Below are positions 35,903 to 46,127 of a stretch of DNA of 64,000 bases, one piece after another (the first letter of the stretch is position 1; every line of letters starts with the position of its first letter). The notes below the pieces were generated by a model, which saw only the letters and a list, made by a program, of their open reading frames with translations, made no database searches and was not told the DNA's origin. The stretch comes from Winogradskyella psychrotolerans RS-3 (lineage in GTDB: Bacteria; Bacteroidota; Bacteroidia; Flavobacteriales; Flavobacteriaceae), in NCBI RefSeq assembly GCF_000427335.1, contig NZ_ATMR01000176.1, positions 1 through 64,000 on the forward strand, written 5' to 3'. Both the position numbers and the translations under genes were made by a program.

Positions 35903-36949
35903 TTATAAATTAAATTTCCAGTGTTGTTTTAAATCGTAATGCAAAGTACCGTTTTTTACGCTTAATGGAGAAATAAAATTGTTAGTAAATAAACTTCCTG
36001 TTCCTAAACCTTGAGGCATGTTATTTTTTAATGTATACGTCCATTGTGCTATGGCATTCAATCCAATATTACTTTCTAAAGCGCTGGTTATCCACCATTT
36101 TATATTTAAATTTTCTGCGGTGTCAATCCACTGTTGACTCCCTGTAAAACCACCAACCAAACTTGGTTTTAAAATGATATACTGTGGTTTTATAGTTTGA
36201 AGTAATTCTTGCTGATTTTCGTTTGAAAACACCCCAATTAATTCTTCGTCTAAAGCAATAGGTAATGGAGTTTCCTTACAAAGCCGAGCCATTACTTCAA
36301 ACTGCTTTGGTTTTATAGGTTGCTCAATGGAATGTAATTGGTATTCTGATAATCGTTTTAACTTTTCTAAAGCATCCTTAGGTGAAAAAGCACCATTTGC
36401 ATCTACACGTAATTCAATATCTGAAACTAAAAATTCATTACGTATCGATTTTAAGATGTCCAATTCCGTTTGAAAATCTATAGCTCCAATTTTTAATTTA
36501 ATACAACTGAAACCTGCTTCAATTTTATCCTTAATTTGAGATCGCATAAAGTCTTCCTTGCCCATCCAAACTAAGCCGTTAATTGGTATACTGTCTTCTC
36601 CCTTTGAAAATTGAGAAGGAAATAATTGAAACTGATCTGTACCTTCTAATGATTTAAAAGCGGTTTCCAATCCGAATTGAATACTTGGATACTCTATTAA
36701 CTCAGCTAAAAGTATTTCTAACCCAAGATGAATGTTACGACACGTCCATTTTAATTTTTCTTCAAAATCTGGCCGATCATCAATAGATAAGCCTCTTAAA
36801 ATACCGCACTCGCCAACCCCCGTTTTATTTTCATTTTCTAAAATTATAAACCAGGTTTCCTTTGTTGTCATAACTCCTCGCGATGTGCCACTGGGACGTT
36901 TAAATTTTAAAACATAATGTTTGTATTCTGCTCTCATCATAGTAATCAA
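35903..36949 (-). CDS. menC: o-Succinylbenzoate synthase
   Basis: 348 residues, enolase superfamily. The N-terminal cap is followed by a barrel with CIKLKIGAIDF (KxK general base), LRVDANGAFSP, SIEQPIKPKQ (metal ligand Glu), ALDEELIG (metal ligand Asp/Glu) and YIILKPSLVGGF (second lysine). It dehydrates SHCHC to o-succinylbenzoate. It heads the menC-CPBP-menE operon on the minus strand, and its start is divergent from the sterol desaturase gene. Confidence 0.9.
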   Translation of the reverse strand: MITMMRAEYKHYVLKFKRPSGTSRGVMTTKETWFIILENENKTGVGECGILRGLSIDDRPDFEEKLKWTCRNIHLGLEILLAELIEYPSIQFGLETAFKSLEGTDQFQLFPSQFSKGEDSIPINGLVWMGKEDFMRSQIKDKIEAGFSCIKLKIGAIDFQTELDILKSIRNEFLVSDIELRVDANGAFSPKDALEKLKRLSEYQLHSIEQPIKPKQFEVMARLCKETPLPIALDEELIGVFSNENQQELLQTIKPQYIILKPSLVGGFTGSQQWIDTAENLNIKWWITSALESNIGLNAIAQWTYTLKNNMPQGLGTGSLFTNNFISPLSVKNGTLHYDLKQHWKFNL

Positions 36950-36996
36950 AAATACTTAATTATTTTCGTAAATTAGAGCTCAATTAACAATACAAA

Positions 36997-37887
36997 ATGC
37001 CAAATTTTCCTAATATTATTCTTTATGCTATCCCGTTTTTTGTGCTGGCAATGGTATTAGAATTATATGTAACTACTAAACAACATATTAAGACTTACGA
37101 ATCTAAAGATGCCTTCACCTCTATTGCTATGGGCTTGGGAAACGTGTTTTTGGGTTTTGCGAGTAAAGTTTTGGTATTATTGGTTTTCTTTTTGGTTTAT
37201 GATAACTTTAGATTGTTTACTATTCCTGTGGCTTGGTGGTCCTTTTTAATTCTATTTTTTGCGGATGACTTTGCTTATTATTGGTTTCATCGCGTCTCGC
37301 ATGAATGTCGCTTATTTTGGGCTTCACACGTCGTTCATCATTCATCAGAACATTACAATTTAAGTACAGCACTTAGACAAACATGGTCTGGCGGTTTTTA
37401 CACCTTTATCTTTTGGTTATGGTTACCGTTGTTAGGCTTTCATCCAGCTATGATTTTATTACAAATGTCTATTAGCTTGTTGTATCAATTTTGGATTCAT
37501 ACAGAAGCCATAAATAAGATGTCAAAATGGTTTGAAGCAATTTTTAACACTCCATCGCATCATAGAGTGCATCATGGAAGTAATCCTATTTATCTAGATC
37601 GGAACCATGCAGGAATTCTAATTATTTGGGATAAACTATTTGGAACGTTTCAACCGGAGTTAAGCGATGAAAAAGTAAGATATGGTTTGGTCACAAATAT
37701 TAAAACATACAACCCAATTAAAATTGCATTTATTGAGTGGTGGTTATTATTAAAAGATGCGTCTTCCGGACGAAAATCATTAAAAAATAGACTACTATAC
37801 CTTTTTAAACCTCCGGGTTGGAAACATGATGGTACTGGTAAAGTCAGTGATGATTTGAGAAATGAATGGTTAATGCGAAAGAAATAA
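36997..37887 (+). CDS. Sterol desaturase / fatty acid hydroxylase family protein
   Basis: 296 residues with about five membrane segments. The three His-rich clusters that hold the di-iron centre are present: HRVSHE, HVVHHSSEHYN and HTEAINK with HHRVHHGSN. The enzyme would hydroxylate or desaturate a lipid, acting in the membrane. It lies between the menC operon (divergent) and a converging glycosyltransferase gene. The substrate could be a fatty acid, carotenoid or hopanoid; the sequence does not decide. Confidence 0.85.
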   Translation: MPNFPNIILYAIPFFVLAMVLELYVTTKQHIKTYESKDAFTSIAMGLGNVFLGFASKVLVLLVFFLVYDNFRLFTIPVAWWSFLILFFADDFAYYWFHRVSHECRLFWASHVVHHSSEHYNLSTALRQTWSGGFYTFIFWLWLPLLGFHPAMILLQMSISLLYQFWIHTEAINKMSKWFEAIFNTPSHHRVHHGSNPIYLDRNHAGILIIWDKLFGTFQPELSDEKVRYGLVTNIKTYNPIKIAFIEWWLLLKDASSGRKSLKNRLLYLFKPPGWKHDGTGKVSDDLRNEWLMRKK

Positions 37888-37918
37888 TCCTTTTACCTTT
37901 AACAAATATGATTTTAAC

Positions 37919-39034
37919 TTATGTCGTTAAATTGTAAACTTCAAGCATTTTGTCAACCATTACGTCTTCAGAAAAATGATTAACAACATGTTTATATGCA
38001 TTTTCTCCCAATACAGTTAAAGACTTAGGATCTAATGCAATAGTTGTGATTATGGCTGCTAATTGTGCGATATTTTCGGATTCAAAAAGAAATCCATTTT
38101 CACCATCAATAATTTGATCATTAGCTCCTTCAATATTAGATCTAATCACAGGTTTTTTCATCACCATTGCCTCTAAAGGCACCAATGGAAAGCCTTCTAC
38201 CCTAGATGGTAAAATTAGCATATCTATCATCGTATAAATCTCTCTTGGGTCTCTAAAAGGAATTAACGTGACAAGATGGTTTATCTGATATTCTTTTAGA
38301 CACTGGTTTAGCCAATCTATATTTCCATTACCCAAAATAATAGCATGAATTTTTAGATGTTTGCATCGGTTAATCGCTTCAATTAAGATATCTACTCCTT
38401 TACGATGACCTATTGTACCCACGAAACCAATAATAACCCTATCAATAGGTATATTATTTATTCTCTTTAAATTCAAAATACCGTCTTTATCTAGGGCATA
38501 CTTATGATCTTTAACCCCGTTAAAAATAAGTTTAACCTCACTTTTTTTATAGTTGTAATCTGACACTAAATTGATCTCTAATTCTCTACTAATTGCGATA
38601 GCGTAGTCTCCTTTTCTATTGAAAATATGCTTTGGGATATTCATGTTGTGATGTGTCACAATAAACTGTTTGCCTGTTATAAATTTATATATAGCAGCTA
38701 AATATGTAGTTACTGGATAATGGGCATGTATGACATCTGGCTTAAGCTTGTATAAATAATACAAGCCAAACGGAATTGAAAAAAGATATGATACTAACTG
38801 ATATAACCTTGTACGAAAATTAATCTTGTTATAAATAGGAAAAGGCAATTTAATAAATTTTACACCATTCCTTTTTGTTTTCTCGAATAATGTAATAGCA
38901 CTTGGATGGCCTCCATGACCACCAGATAGGATATAAACAGAATGACCTCTTCTTATAAGGTTCTCAGCTACAGAATACATGTGCGTTGTAGAACCCTCTG
39001 CAGGTAAATATCTTGCTAAGTAAACAATTATCAT
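37919..39034 (-). CDS. GT4 family glycosyltransferase
   Basis: 371 residues. GT-B fold: N-terminal domain with YLPAEGSTTHMYSVAENLIRRGH and HAHYPVTTYLAA, C-terminal domain with IIGFVGTIGHRKGVDILIEAI and the sugar-nucleotide block PSRVEGFPLVPLEAMVMKKP (EX7E). It transfers a sugar in surface polysaccharide or glycolipid assembly. There are no companion glycan genes next to it, so the product is unknown. The GC-poor 360 bp upstream may hold its promoter. Confidence 0.88.
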   Translation of the reverse strand: MIIVYLARYLPAEGSTTHMYSVAENLIRRGHSVYILSGGHGGHPSAITLFEKTKRNGVKFIKLPFPIYNKINFRTRLYQLVSYLFSIPFGLYYLYKLKPDVIHAHYPVTTYLAAIYKFITGKQFIVTHHNMNIPKHIFNRKGDYAIAISRELEINLVSDYNYKKSEVKLIFNGVKDHKYALDKDGILNLKRINNIPIDRVIIGFVGTIGHRKGVDILIEAINRCKHLKIHAIILGNGNIDWLNQCLKEYQINHLVTLIPFRDPREIYTMIDMLILPSRVEGFPLVPLEAMVMKKPVIRSNIEGANDQIIDGENGFLFESENIAQLAAIITTIALDPKSLTVLGENAYKHVVNHFSEDVMVDKMLEVYNLTT

Positions 39035-39394
39035 AACTATAAAAAAAGAGTCTAATGATTTATGTAAATTTCAACCTTTCATTCATCAAATTAACACGCT
39101 ATACTATGAGGCAAAAGCATCCTTACTTTTTAAAAAAAGTACATCCATACCATAAGATTGTATACTCCTTCTAAACTGTCACGTAGTTAACACAATGTAT
39201 TTCGCTATGAATCAAACCGATATAAAGATATGTTTTTTAACTGAATTCTCTAATAAATAATTATAAATTTGAAGTGTATATCATAAGACGATTGAAGTTA
39301 TCTCATATCTTTTCATAGAAAACTATGAATCATGCCTTACGTGTTTAAATACCTATTAGAAATATGAAGGACAAGGCAAATTTAGCAATGATGA
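39035..39394. other. Intergenic region without recognised features
   Basis: 360 bp, AT-rich, with only short A-runs and no good hairpin or reading frame. It contains the upstream region of the glycosyltransferase gene and the downstream region of the DUF2914 gene, both on the minus strand. I see no RNA gene or repeat. Confidence 0.5.
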
Positions 39395-40510
39395 TCAGAA
39401 TTTCTTATCAATTAAGTTTATTGGATTCAGAGAGTAATTCATAATAATTTCAAAATCAACTACACCTATGATCAACTCTTCTTCGGTAATTACTTCAACT
39501 TTCCACAACCCTGGCATCGTATTATTTTTGTAAGTGTAGCCACGATACCCATAATTTCTGCCACCTTTTATAGTATAACCTATATCTTCAATAGTTTCCC
39601 ACTCTTCAGTTTGATTATTATACCATTTCCAACGGTGATAAATTGATTTTTCGATATCAGTAGGAGCAAATATGGATGTAAAAACATAAACAGTTTCTTC
39701 AGGCTCTGAAATAAACTTTAACCGATGATCTCGCCAAAATATATACCAGTCGTCTGTTTCATATGTCACTGTATACGTATTGTTTTCAACTTTAATATTA
39801 TGTGCTACTAAACCATTTTCTAAAGCCAAAGGCACAGGCGGAATAAGATTAAAAACATAGAATAGATTAATCATGGCGTAAAGTCCTGATACAATTCCTA
39901 TAACCTTTCCTAGTTTAATTTCGGCTCTTGTACTAGGGCTTTTTATATAAATTATGCTAATCAATGTCAACGTTAGGATGAAACTAATAAGACCCGATAA
40001 AATAAATACATTCGTATTCATTACTTTAATGAGCACAGGGATAATGAAAGAGAAAAACGTGAAGTTGATAAAAAAGTAAACACTGAATTGCAAGTACTTA
40101 TTAGAAATTCGTTTTTTTAGAAGCTCGTTTGCAAAGAGAAGAACTAGTAAGATGATAAAGAATGACATCGTCTTAGATAGTGAAACACTTCTAGAAAAAT
40201 AAATAACATACGCGCTTGAAAGTGCTCCAAAGAAAAATTGGATGGCCAACGGATAATAGTCTCTTAATTTTAGTAAAAACCTATTTTTCCATTTAAAGTC
40301 GTCTGCCAAATTAAACAAGTAAATCGTTACTGTTAACGATGTCATATGCAGACTTAAAACAATTAAATCGTACAAACGATCAACACGACCAAGCGTTAAT
40401 GTATCGAAGATAAATCCACCGATAAAGAAGATTATAGGTGCATATTTTTCGTGCTTACGAATGAATTTTCGAAAAGCACTACTCCTAAATTTAACTAATA
40501 TCCTTTTCAT
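39395..40510 (-). CDS. DUF2914 family membrane protein
   Basis: 371 residues. Ten or so hydrophobic segments fill residues about 25-220. The C-terminal domain (about 245-360) with SIYHRWKWYNNQTEEWETI and RGYTYKNNTMPGLWKVEVIT is DUF2914, thought to be an extracytoplasmic beta domain. The N-terminal membrane part plus this domain is a usual architecture in Bacteroidota. Role unknown. It is 68 bp downstream of the esterase gene. Confidence 0.8.
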   Translation of the reverse strand: MKRILVKFRSSAFRKFIRKHEKYAPIIFFIGGFIFDTLTLGRVDRLYDLIVLSLHMTSLTVTIYLFNLADDFKWKNRFLLKLRDYYPLAIQFFFGALSSAYVIYFSRSVSLSKTMSFFIILLVLLFANELLKKRISNKYLQFSVYFFINFTFFSFIIPVLIKVMNTNVFILSGLISFILTLTLISIIYIKSPSTRAEIKLGKVIGIVSGLYAMINLFYVFNLIPPVPLALENGLVAHNIKVENNTYTVTYETDDWYIFWRDHRLKFISEPEETVYVFTSIFAPTDIEKSIYHRWKWYNNQTEEWETIEDIGYTIKGGRNYGYRGYTYKNNTMPGLWKVEVITEEELIIGVVDFEIIMNYSLNPINLIDKKF

Positions 40511-40578
40511 ATAAATTTTAGAAACATCCGATTATCATAGGTTATAACTAACGAAAGGTTATCTTTTACCAAACTGAT

Positions 40579-41412
40579 TTAATTTAATCCATCCTTAGCA
40601 TCCGCATTTAATATCCAGATTAAAGCTTTTTCTTTTGTCGCTCTAAAAATAGTGTTATGCTGTTCTTTTGGTTCATCTGAGTATTTCCATAGTAATTCTT
40701 TAGGTGCATTAGTCTCTAACGTCCTAGCTAAGTTATTAGCGTGAATTGAAATCGTTTCGGCATCAGAACCAGCAAACCAAAGTCTAGTAACTTTACTTGG
40801 TGAATTCTCTAAATAACGTTTAGAATTACGTTCTAAGTAATGATCATTCCACCATAATGACGGATCCATAGCAATATAAAAATCAAAAGTATCTGGATTA
40901 AGAAGAAACGTTTCCATTACAAACAAGCCAGCTAGAGATTCTCCAATTATACCTGTTTCATTCATCGTTCTATATTTACTATTAATGTCTACCATTAATT
41001 CTTCTTTAATAAAGGCTCTAAAATCTTTAGCGCCATCCGTTAATGGGCAATACTCTTCATCTGCTTTTACTTCAGAAGCACCAGATAAATCTTTTCTTCT
41101 ATCTATGTTTTCTATGCCAACAAGGATAATTGGATCTATACTTTTATTTTCAACAAGTTTAGAAATCGTATTTGCAATATGTGGAAAATCCTCCATTACA
41201 ATACCACCATCTGGCATATAAATTACCGGTAAAGAATCAGTACTCGTTTTATAATTTGGAGGTGTCCAAACGTTAATAACACGCGTTTCGTTTAGAATTG
41301 TAGATTCTATCTTAAAATTATCATGTGGAGGAATAGGATCGTTATACTGTGGTGCATTTGAGCAGCTATAAACAACAACACTAATTAGAAAACAACATAT
41401 TAGATTTTTCAT
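40579..41412 (-). CDS. Putative esterase lipoprotein (IroE/Fes-like alpha/beta hydrolase)
   Basis: 277 residues. Lipobox VYSC near residue 17. The D-esterase pattern is visible: VINVWTPPNYKTS, LPVIYMPDG, then the nucleophile elbow GESLAGLF with Ser, and late Asp and His (FAGSDAETISIH; EQHNTIF). The family includes enterobactin esterases and other acyl hydrolases. No siderophore genes are adjacent, though a TonB receptor lies far to the left. Substrate unknown. Confidence 0.82.
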   Translation of the reverse strand: MKNLICCFLISVVVYSCSNAPQYNDPIPPHDNFKIESTILNETRVINVWTPPNYKTSTDSLPVIYMPDGGIVMEDFPHIANTISKLVENKSIDPIILVGIENIDRRKDLSGASEVKADEEYCPLTDGAKDFRAFIKEELMVDINSKYRTMNETGIIGESLAGLFVMETFLLNPDTFDFYIAMDPSLWWNDHYLERNSKRYLENSPSKVTRLWFAGSDAETISIHANNLARTLETNAPKELLWKYSDEPKEQHNTIFRATKEKALIWILNADAKDGLN

Positions 41413-41537
41413 ATTTTGAGTTTTTATTAATAGATTCTAAAATTTATTAAAAAATTGACTGTAAAACAATTAGCTAATAAAATGCACTAACTCTAGTATA
41501 AATTTGGTTATAGTTTAATGCTTAAAAACGATTAAGC

Positions 41538-42215
41538 TTATAATTCTATACGTTCCCCAATCTCTAACAACATTAAGTCCTTACCTTTATCGAAGAATTT
41601 ACGTTTAGCCTCTTCATGATTAATCTCAATATACCCAAAGGTATCGAAATGATAACCTAGAATTTTATCACATTCAACAAAATCACTTGCTAAAATAGCA
41701 TCATCAATTCCCATGGTAAAATTATCCCCAATCGGTAAAATAGCTAGATCGAGTTTGGTTTGCATCGGAATTAATTTCATGTCCATTGTCAAAGCGGTAT
41801 CACCAGCGATGTAAATCGTTTTATGCTCACCTTCAATAATGAACCCACCAGGTTGTCCGCCATAGGAACCATCAGGAAATGACGAGGTGTGAATGGCATT
41901 GACATATTTAAGGTTCCCAAATTCAAAATCCCATGATCCACCATGATTCATAGGATGACCTTCTAAATCTTTGTTTTGGAAATGCGTTACAATTTCAAAA
42001 TTAGAAATAATAATAGCACCTGTACGCTTAGCAATGGCTTCTACATCTAAAATATGATCTTGATGCGCATGTGTTACGAGAATATAATCGGCCTTAAGCG
42101 TATCTATATCTATCGCTGAAGCTTTGTCATTTCCTGTAATAAAAGGATCGACTAAAATATAAATATCTTTAATTTGAATACCTAAAGCGGCATGACCGTA
42201 AAATGTGATTTTCAT
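41538..42215 (-). CDS. Metal-dependent hydrolase, metallo-beta-lactamase fold (UPF0173)
   Basis: 225 residues. It starts MKITFYGHAALGI, typical of the UPF0173/UlaG-like group, and has the zinc motif THAHQDHILD, a later IYIAGDTAL with a metal-binding Asp, and GYHFDTFG near the end. Likely binds two metal ions and hydrolyses a lactone or phosphodiester; the substrate is unknown. It is 15 bp downstream of the preceding gene and may be co-transcribed with it. Confidence 0.85.
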   Translation of the reverse strand: MKITFYGHAALGIQIKDIYILVDPFITGNDKASAIDIDTLKADYILVTHAHQDHILDVEAIAKRTGAIIISNFEIVTHFQNKDLEGHPMNHGGSWDFEFGNLKYVNAIHTSSFPDGSYGGQPGGFIIEGEHKTIYIAGDTALTMDMKLIPMQTKLDLAILPIGDNFTMGIDDAILASDFVECDKILGYHFDTFGYIEINHEEAKRKFFDKGKDLMLLEIGERIEL

Positions 42216-42230
42216 AATTATATATTTACG

Positions 42231-43719
42231 TTATTGTAAAATCATAAATTGTCTTTTCTTTCCACCAGAACTCATCATAATAAATTTTCCATCTTGATAA
42301 GTTCCGTAAAAAGGTTGATAATAGGTTTTACCTTTATTATCCTGAATCTTGCTATATACGACTTCTCCAGAGCTGTTGTAAACAATATCGTAGAGTGATG
42401 ACGATTCAAACCACCCTTTAGAAACTTTAGTTCTGCCATCATCCTTTTCGAGAAGATTTTTACCTGAATTTAAAAGAACATGCAATTCATCATTCTTTAA
42501 AAATGCATTATAGGAGGGTGAATTTGAGCGTTTGAAGATACTTCTTCCCCAATCTAAATTTCCAGAGACTCCAAATTTAAAAATAAGGATATCATCGTAA
42601 TGATAGACGGTTTGCCAATAACCATTATTCATACCTGTAGAAACATAAGTTTGTGTGATATAAAACTCTTCAGCCAATAAATAGGTGTTTCCTTGTGAAT
42701 CTTTTAAAACATAATCTATGTAAAAATTAGTCAGTTCTTTACCTTTTTCTTTTTTCTTGAGCCTTTTTTATCTCCATACAAATCTTCATATACATCTAAA
42801 GGTAACTCATAATTATTTTTACTAGTAACTGAGAAATTATCAGAATCAATGATAAAGTTACAGCCCCCTTTAATCTTACCAGTTCTTTTTTCTGAATAGA
42901 AACCAATGAGGTGCAGTTTATTATCAACTATTGAAATCCTTAAGTTTCTAATATGCTGATCATCGAGACTTATAGATATTTCTTCGTTAGCTTTTTCGGT
43001 AATTTTATTTAAAATAAAACTATAGTTAGCTTCTCCTTTTTTCTTTCTTTTTTACCATTTTCGTAAAGTTTTCCTAATACAAATACCACACCTTCGTCAT
43101 TTATAGAAATATCATTATGTTGAAAGTATTTTTCTTCATGCTTTTGATAACTCTTAGTGTATATGTGCTCTAAGGTAGTGGCATCGAACACTCTTATGGC
43201 ATAATCATTTACATCTTTATAAATATTATCTGTAGCCATTGCTAAATATTTTCCATTTGGAGATATATCTATACTGGTTTGACGATCTTTTCGATTACCA
43301 AATAAGAATCTTTTTTTTGCTACTGTAGCTTCGAATAATTTCTTTTTGCTATGTAATCCGCTTTTTATATTAAATGTATGACAGTAAACCAAACGCTCTT
43401 TTGCCTTAGGCGAAAACACCGTAAACACCTTAATCTCATATCCATAGACAACTTCGCCTATATACCTTTCCTTTTTGTCACTTTTTACTACTAGGTTGTG
43501 TGTTTTATTAAGGTCATTGTCAAAAACATCAAATAGTATATCATGCTTACTCTCTCTAACGATGCCTGTTAAACCATTTTCAGTAGTATGAATAGTTAAT
43601 ACATCTATAGCTTTTTCTTTATCCTTGTATTCTGCGCTTTCGCTAACATTTAAGGTTGTGTTTTGAGCATTAATAATTGTAAATGCAATTAATAGGATTA
43701 ACGCAAATAGCTTTTTCAT
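42231..43719 (-). CDS. Exported protein of unknown function, two apparent frameshifts
   Basis: Starts at 43719 with signal peptide MKKLFALILLIAFTIINAQ. The frame reaches 43009. Adding one A in the six-base run at 43037-43042 continues it as GEANYSFILNKITEKANEEI through CNFIIDSDNFSVTSKNNYEL. A second A in the run at 42764-42769 continues it through KGKELTNFYIDYVLKDSQGN to the last part (42677-42231, MAEEFYITQTYV onward). Total about 496 residues. Repeated strands (DVFDNDLNK, SIDISPNGKYLAMATDN) suggest a beta-propeller. No family is recognised. The losses are of one base each in A runs. Confidence 0.75.
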
Positions 43720-43758
43720 ATAATTTATTTAGAATTACTAATTAAAGTGTTAAAATAA

Positions 43759-43788
43759 AAAACTTAAGCATCTATGCGCTTAAGTTTT
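43759..43788 (-). terminator. Intrinsic terminator after menA
   Basis: AAAACTTAAGC (43759-43769), an 8-base loop and GCTTAAGTTTT (43778-43788) form an 11-bp perfect stem. On the minus strand it is followed by a T-rich stretch, so it should end the menB-menA transcript. Confidence 0.8.
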
Positions 43789-43823
43789 ATAATAATTTTT
43801 AATAATAACTATGTTTAAATCAT

Positions 43824-44729
43824 CTAATACAAAATATAACCAACTCCTAAAAGTATTGACATTAGGAATGTAGATAATGCCAAAACCTTTAATTGACTAT
43901 CGAAATCATTAGGTGTCTTTGCCGATTTTATCTTTTTAACATGAATTAATAAGGGTATAAAAGCAATTAAATACAGGAAATTATATGGCTCTACATAATA
44001 CAATATTGAAAACAAAATGGTAACCAACATAGCGCCTAGAATAACCGCAAAGTGATAACGTTTGGCACCTTCTTTTCCTAACTTGATTGCTAATGTAATT
44101 TTCCCTGCATTGGTATCGGATTCAATATCTCTCATATTGTTTAAATTCAAGACTCCCACACTTAATAAACCGATCGAAATAGCAGGTAAAACAACAACAT
44201 GATCTAAGGTATGTACAAAAAGTAAGTAGCTCCCAAACGTACTAACCAATCCAAAAAACACAAATACAAATACATCACCTAAGGCACGGTAGCCGTATGG
44301 AGAATCTCCCATTGTATAATTTAAAGCGGCATAAACTGAAAGTCCAGCAAGTAATAAAAATAATAAAATATATAAAATACTGCCAGAATCAAAGGCGCTC
44401 CAAATAAGGACCATTGTTAATATGATAACGATAATGATATTAAGTTTAATACCATCCATCATTTCATCTGGAGTAATGGCACCACTCTGTAGGGCACGCT
44501 GTGGACCTACACGCTCATCATTATCCGTTCCACGCATACCATCACCATAATCATTAGCTAAGTTTGATAGTATTTGTAAAGCAATTGTTGTGAATATCGC
44601 AAGAGCAAAAACCCATGGATTAAATTTTCCATTATAAAATGCAAAACAACCTCCAAGAATAATTCCAGAAACAGAAAGTGGTAACGTTCTTAATCTCATG
44701 GCAGAAAGCCACGGTTTAATTTTATTCAT
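43824..44729 (-). CDS. menA: 1,4-Dihydroxy-2-naphthoate polyprenyltransferase
   Basis: 301 residues with about eight membrane segments, UbiA family. The first Asp-rich motif is NLANDYGDGMRGTDNDE and the second LNNMRDIESDTNAGK, both needed for Mg-pyrophosphate binding. It attaches the prenyl chain to DHNA to make demethylmenaquinone. It is 15 bp downstream of menB in the same operon; a terminator follows. Confidence 0.92.
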   Translation of the reverse strand: MNKIKPWLSAMRLRTLPLSVSGIILGGCFAFYNGKFNPWVFALAIFTTIALQILSNLANDYGDGMRGTDNDERVGPQRALQSGAITPDEMMDGIKLNIIIVIILTMVLIWSAFDSGSILYILLFLLLAGLSVYAALNYTMGDSPYGYRALGDVFVFVFFGLVSTFGSYLLFVHTLDHVVVLPAISIGLLSVGVLNLNNMRDIESDTNAGKITLAIKLGKEGAKRYHFAVILGAMLVTILFSILYYVEPYNFLYLIAFIPLLIHVKKIKSAKTPNDFDSQLKVLALSTFLMSILLGVGYILY

Positions 44730-44744
44730 TTAATTACGTTTAGA

Positions 44745-45584
44745 TTAAGGAATCCATTTTTTCGGAAAGTTAGGCTTCCTTTTTTCTAAAAAGGCATCTC
44801 TACCTTCTTTGGCTTCATCTGTCATATAAGCTAATCGTGTGGCTTCACCTGCAAATACTTGTTGACCAACCATGCCGTCATCGGTAAGATTCATCGCAAA
44901 TTTCAACATTTTTATAGATGTTGGCGATTTGGCTAATATTTCTTGTGCCCATTCGTATGCGGTATCTTCTAATTCTTCATGAGGAATAACGGCATTTACC
45001 ATGCCCATATCGTAAGCTTCTTGGGCAGAATAATTTCGTCCTAAGAAAAAGATTTCTCTTGCTCTTTTTTGGCCTACCATTTTTGCTAGATATGCAGAAC
45101 CATAGCCTCCGTCAAAACTAGTGACATCGGCGTCTGTTTGTTTAAAAATAGCATGTTCTTTACTCGCTAGAGTTAAATCGCAAACCACGTGTAAACTATG
45201 GCCTCCACCTACAGCCCAACCTGGCACAACAGCAATAACGGCTTTTGGCATAAAACGAATTAAGCGTTGAACTTCTAATATGTTTAAACGATGGTAACCA
45301 TCCTCTCCAACATATCCTTGATGTCCTCTAGCCTTTTGATCGCCTCCTGAACAGAAACTCCATATACCATCTTTGGTAGAAGGACCTTCTGCACTTAAAA
45401 GAACAACTCCAATATTTACATCTTCACCTGCATCATAGAAGGCGTCATAAAGTTCAGAAGTGGTCTTTGGACGAAATGCATTGCGTATATCTGGTCTATT
45501 AAATGCAATTCTGGCAACTCCATTGCATTTATGATAGGTTATATCTTCATAAGACTTGGCAACTTTCCAATCTATATGGCTCAT
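44745..45584 (-). CDS. menB: 1,4-Dihydroxy-2-naphthoyl-CoA synthase
   Basis: 279 residues, crotonase fold. Characteristic MenB blocks are FNRPDIRNAFRP, SFCSGGDQKARG, VVPGWAVGGGHSLHVVCDL and TDADVTSFDGGYGSAYLAK, with the active-site Asp in the last. It cyclises OSB-CoA to DHNA-CoA. The start is divergent from the STAS-like gene at 45702. It is upstream of menA on the same strand. Confidence 0.93.
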   Translation of the reverse strand: MSHIDWKVAKSYEDITYHKCNGVARIAFNRPDIRNAFRPKTTSELYDAFYDAGEDVNIGVVLLSAEGPSTKDGIWSFCSGGDQKARGHQGYVGEDGYHRLNILEVQRLIRFMPKAVIAVVPGWAVGGGHSLHVVCDLTLASKEHAIFKQTDADVTSFDGGYGSAYLAKMVGQKRAREIFFLGRNYSAQEAYDMGMVNAVIPHEELEDTAYEWAQEILAKSPTSIKMLKFAMNLTDDGMVGQQVFAGEATRLAYMTDEAKEGRDAFLEKRKPNFPKKWIP

Positions 45585-45649
45585 ATTTATCAGTATTTTA
45601 AGCGCAAAAGTAAGAAATTAATAATAATATGCTTGAGAGAATTTTCTTC

Positions 45650-45680
45650 TTGATTTTACTATGCAGGCATAGTATATTTG
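45650..45680 (+). promoter_or_regulatory. Promoter of the STAS-like gene
   Basis: TTG at 45650-45652, a 20-bp spacer and TATATTTG at 45673-45680, a perfect fit to the Bacteroidota -33/-7 consensus. It is 21 bp before the ATG at 45702. Confidence 0.7.
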
Positions 45681-45701
45681 CGGCCAAAATATTAATATAC
45701 A

Positions 45702-46127
45702 ATGAATTATAATCCTAACCTACATAATGAAGCTTTTAAGGTCTACAAATTAAAGTTAGGAACCGTATATATTTACTCGAATTTTTTGGTATCAGAGTTT
45801 GATGAAGGTGCAGATATAACTTTCAAAAACTTTGATGAACTCGCATTTATAATAAAAACACATTTTGAGGATAGACCTTTTGGTTTTATAGCTAACAGAA
45901 AAAATTCTTATTCTATAAACCTTAGTGACGCCAAAGTATTTAACGAAACATTCAAGAACCTAAAAGCTTACGCCATAATTGTTTATAGCGACCTTACTGA
46001 ACGTATTATTGAAATTGAAAGTCACTTCTTTAAATTCAACCGAAAAGTATTTAAAGATTTTGAAAACGCTATAGATTGGATTGAAGATTCCTTATCTAAC
46101 CAAGAAAACGATTCTTATAATAAATAA
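45702..46127 (+). CDS. STAS/SpoIIAA-like small protein
   Basis: 141 residues with a compact alternating beta-alpha pattern (YKLKLGTVYIYSNFLVSE, FDELAFIIKTHF, PFGFIANRK, NLKAYAIIVYSD, FKDFENAIDWIEDSL). I recall this as a STAS/SpoIIAA-like family common in flavobacteria, with unknown role. No obvious phospho-serine motif. Its last 13 bp overlap the 3' end of the converging S1 protein gene. Confidence 0.7.
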   Translation: MNYNPNLHNEAFKVYKLKLGTVYIYSNFLVSEFDEGADITFKNFDELAFIIKTHFEDRPFGFIANRKNSYSINLSDAKVFNETFKNLKAYAIIVYSDLTERIIEIESHFFKFNRKVFKDFENAIDWIEDSLSNQENDSYNK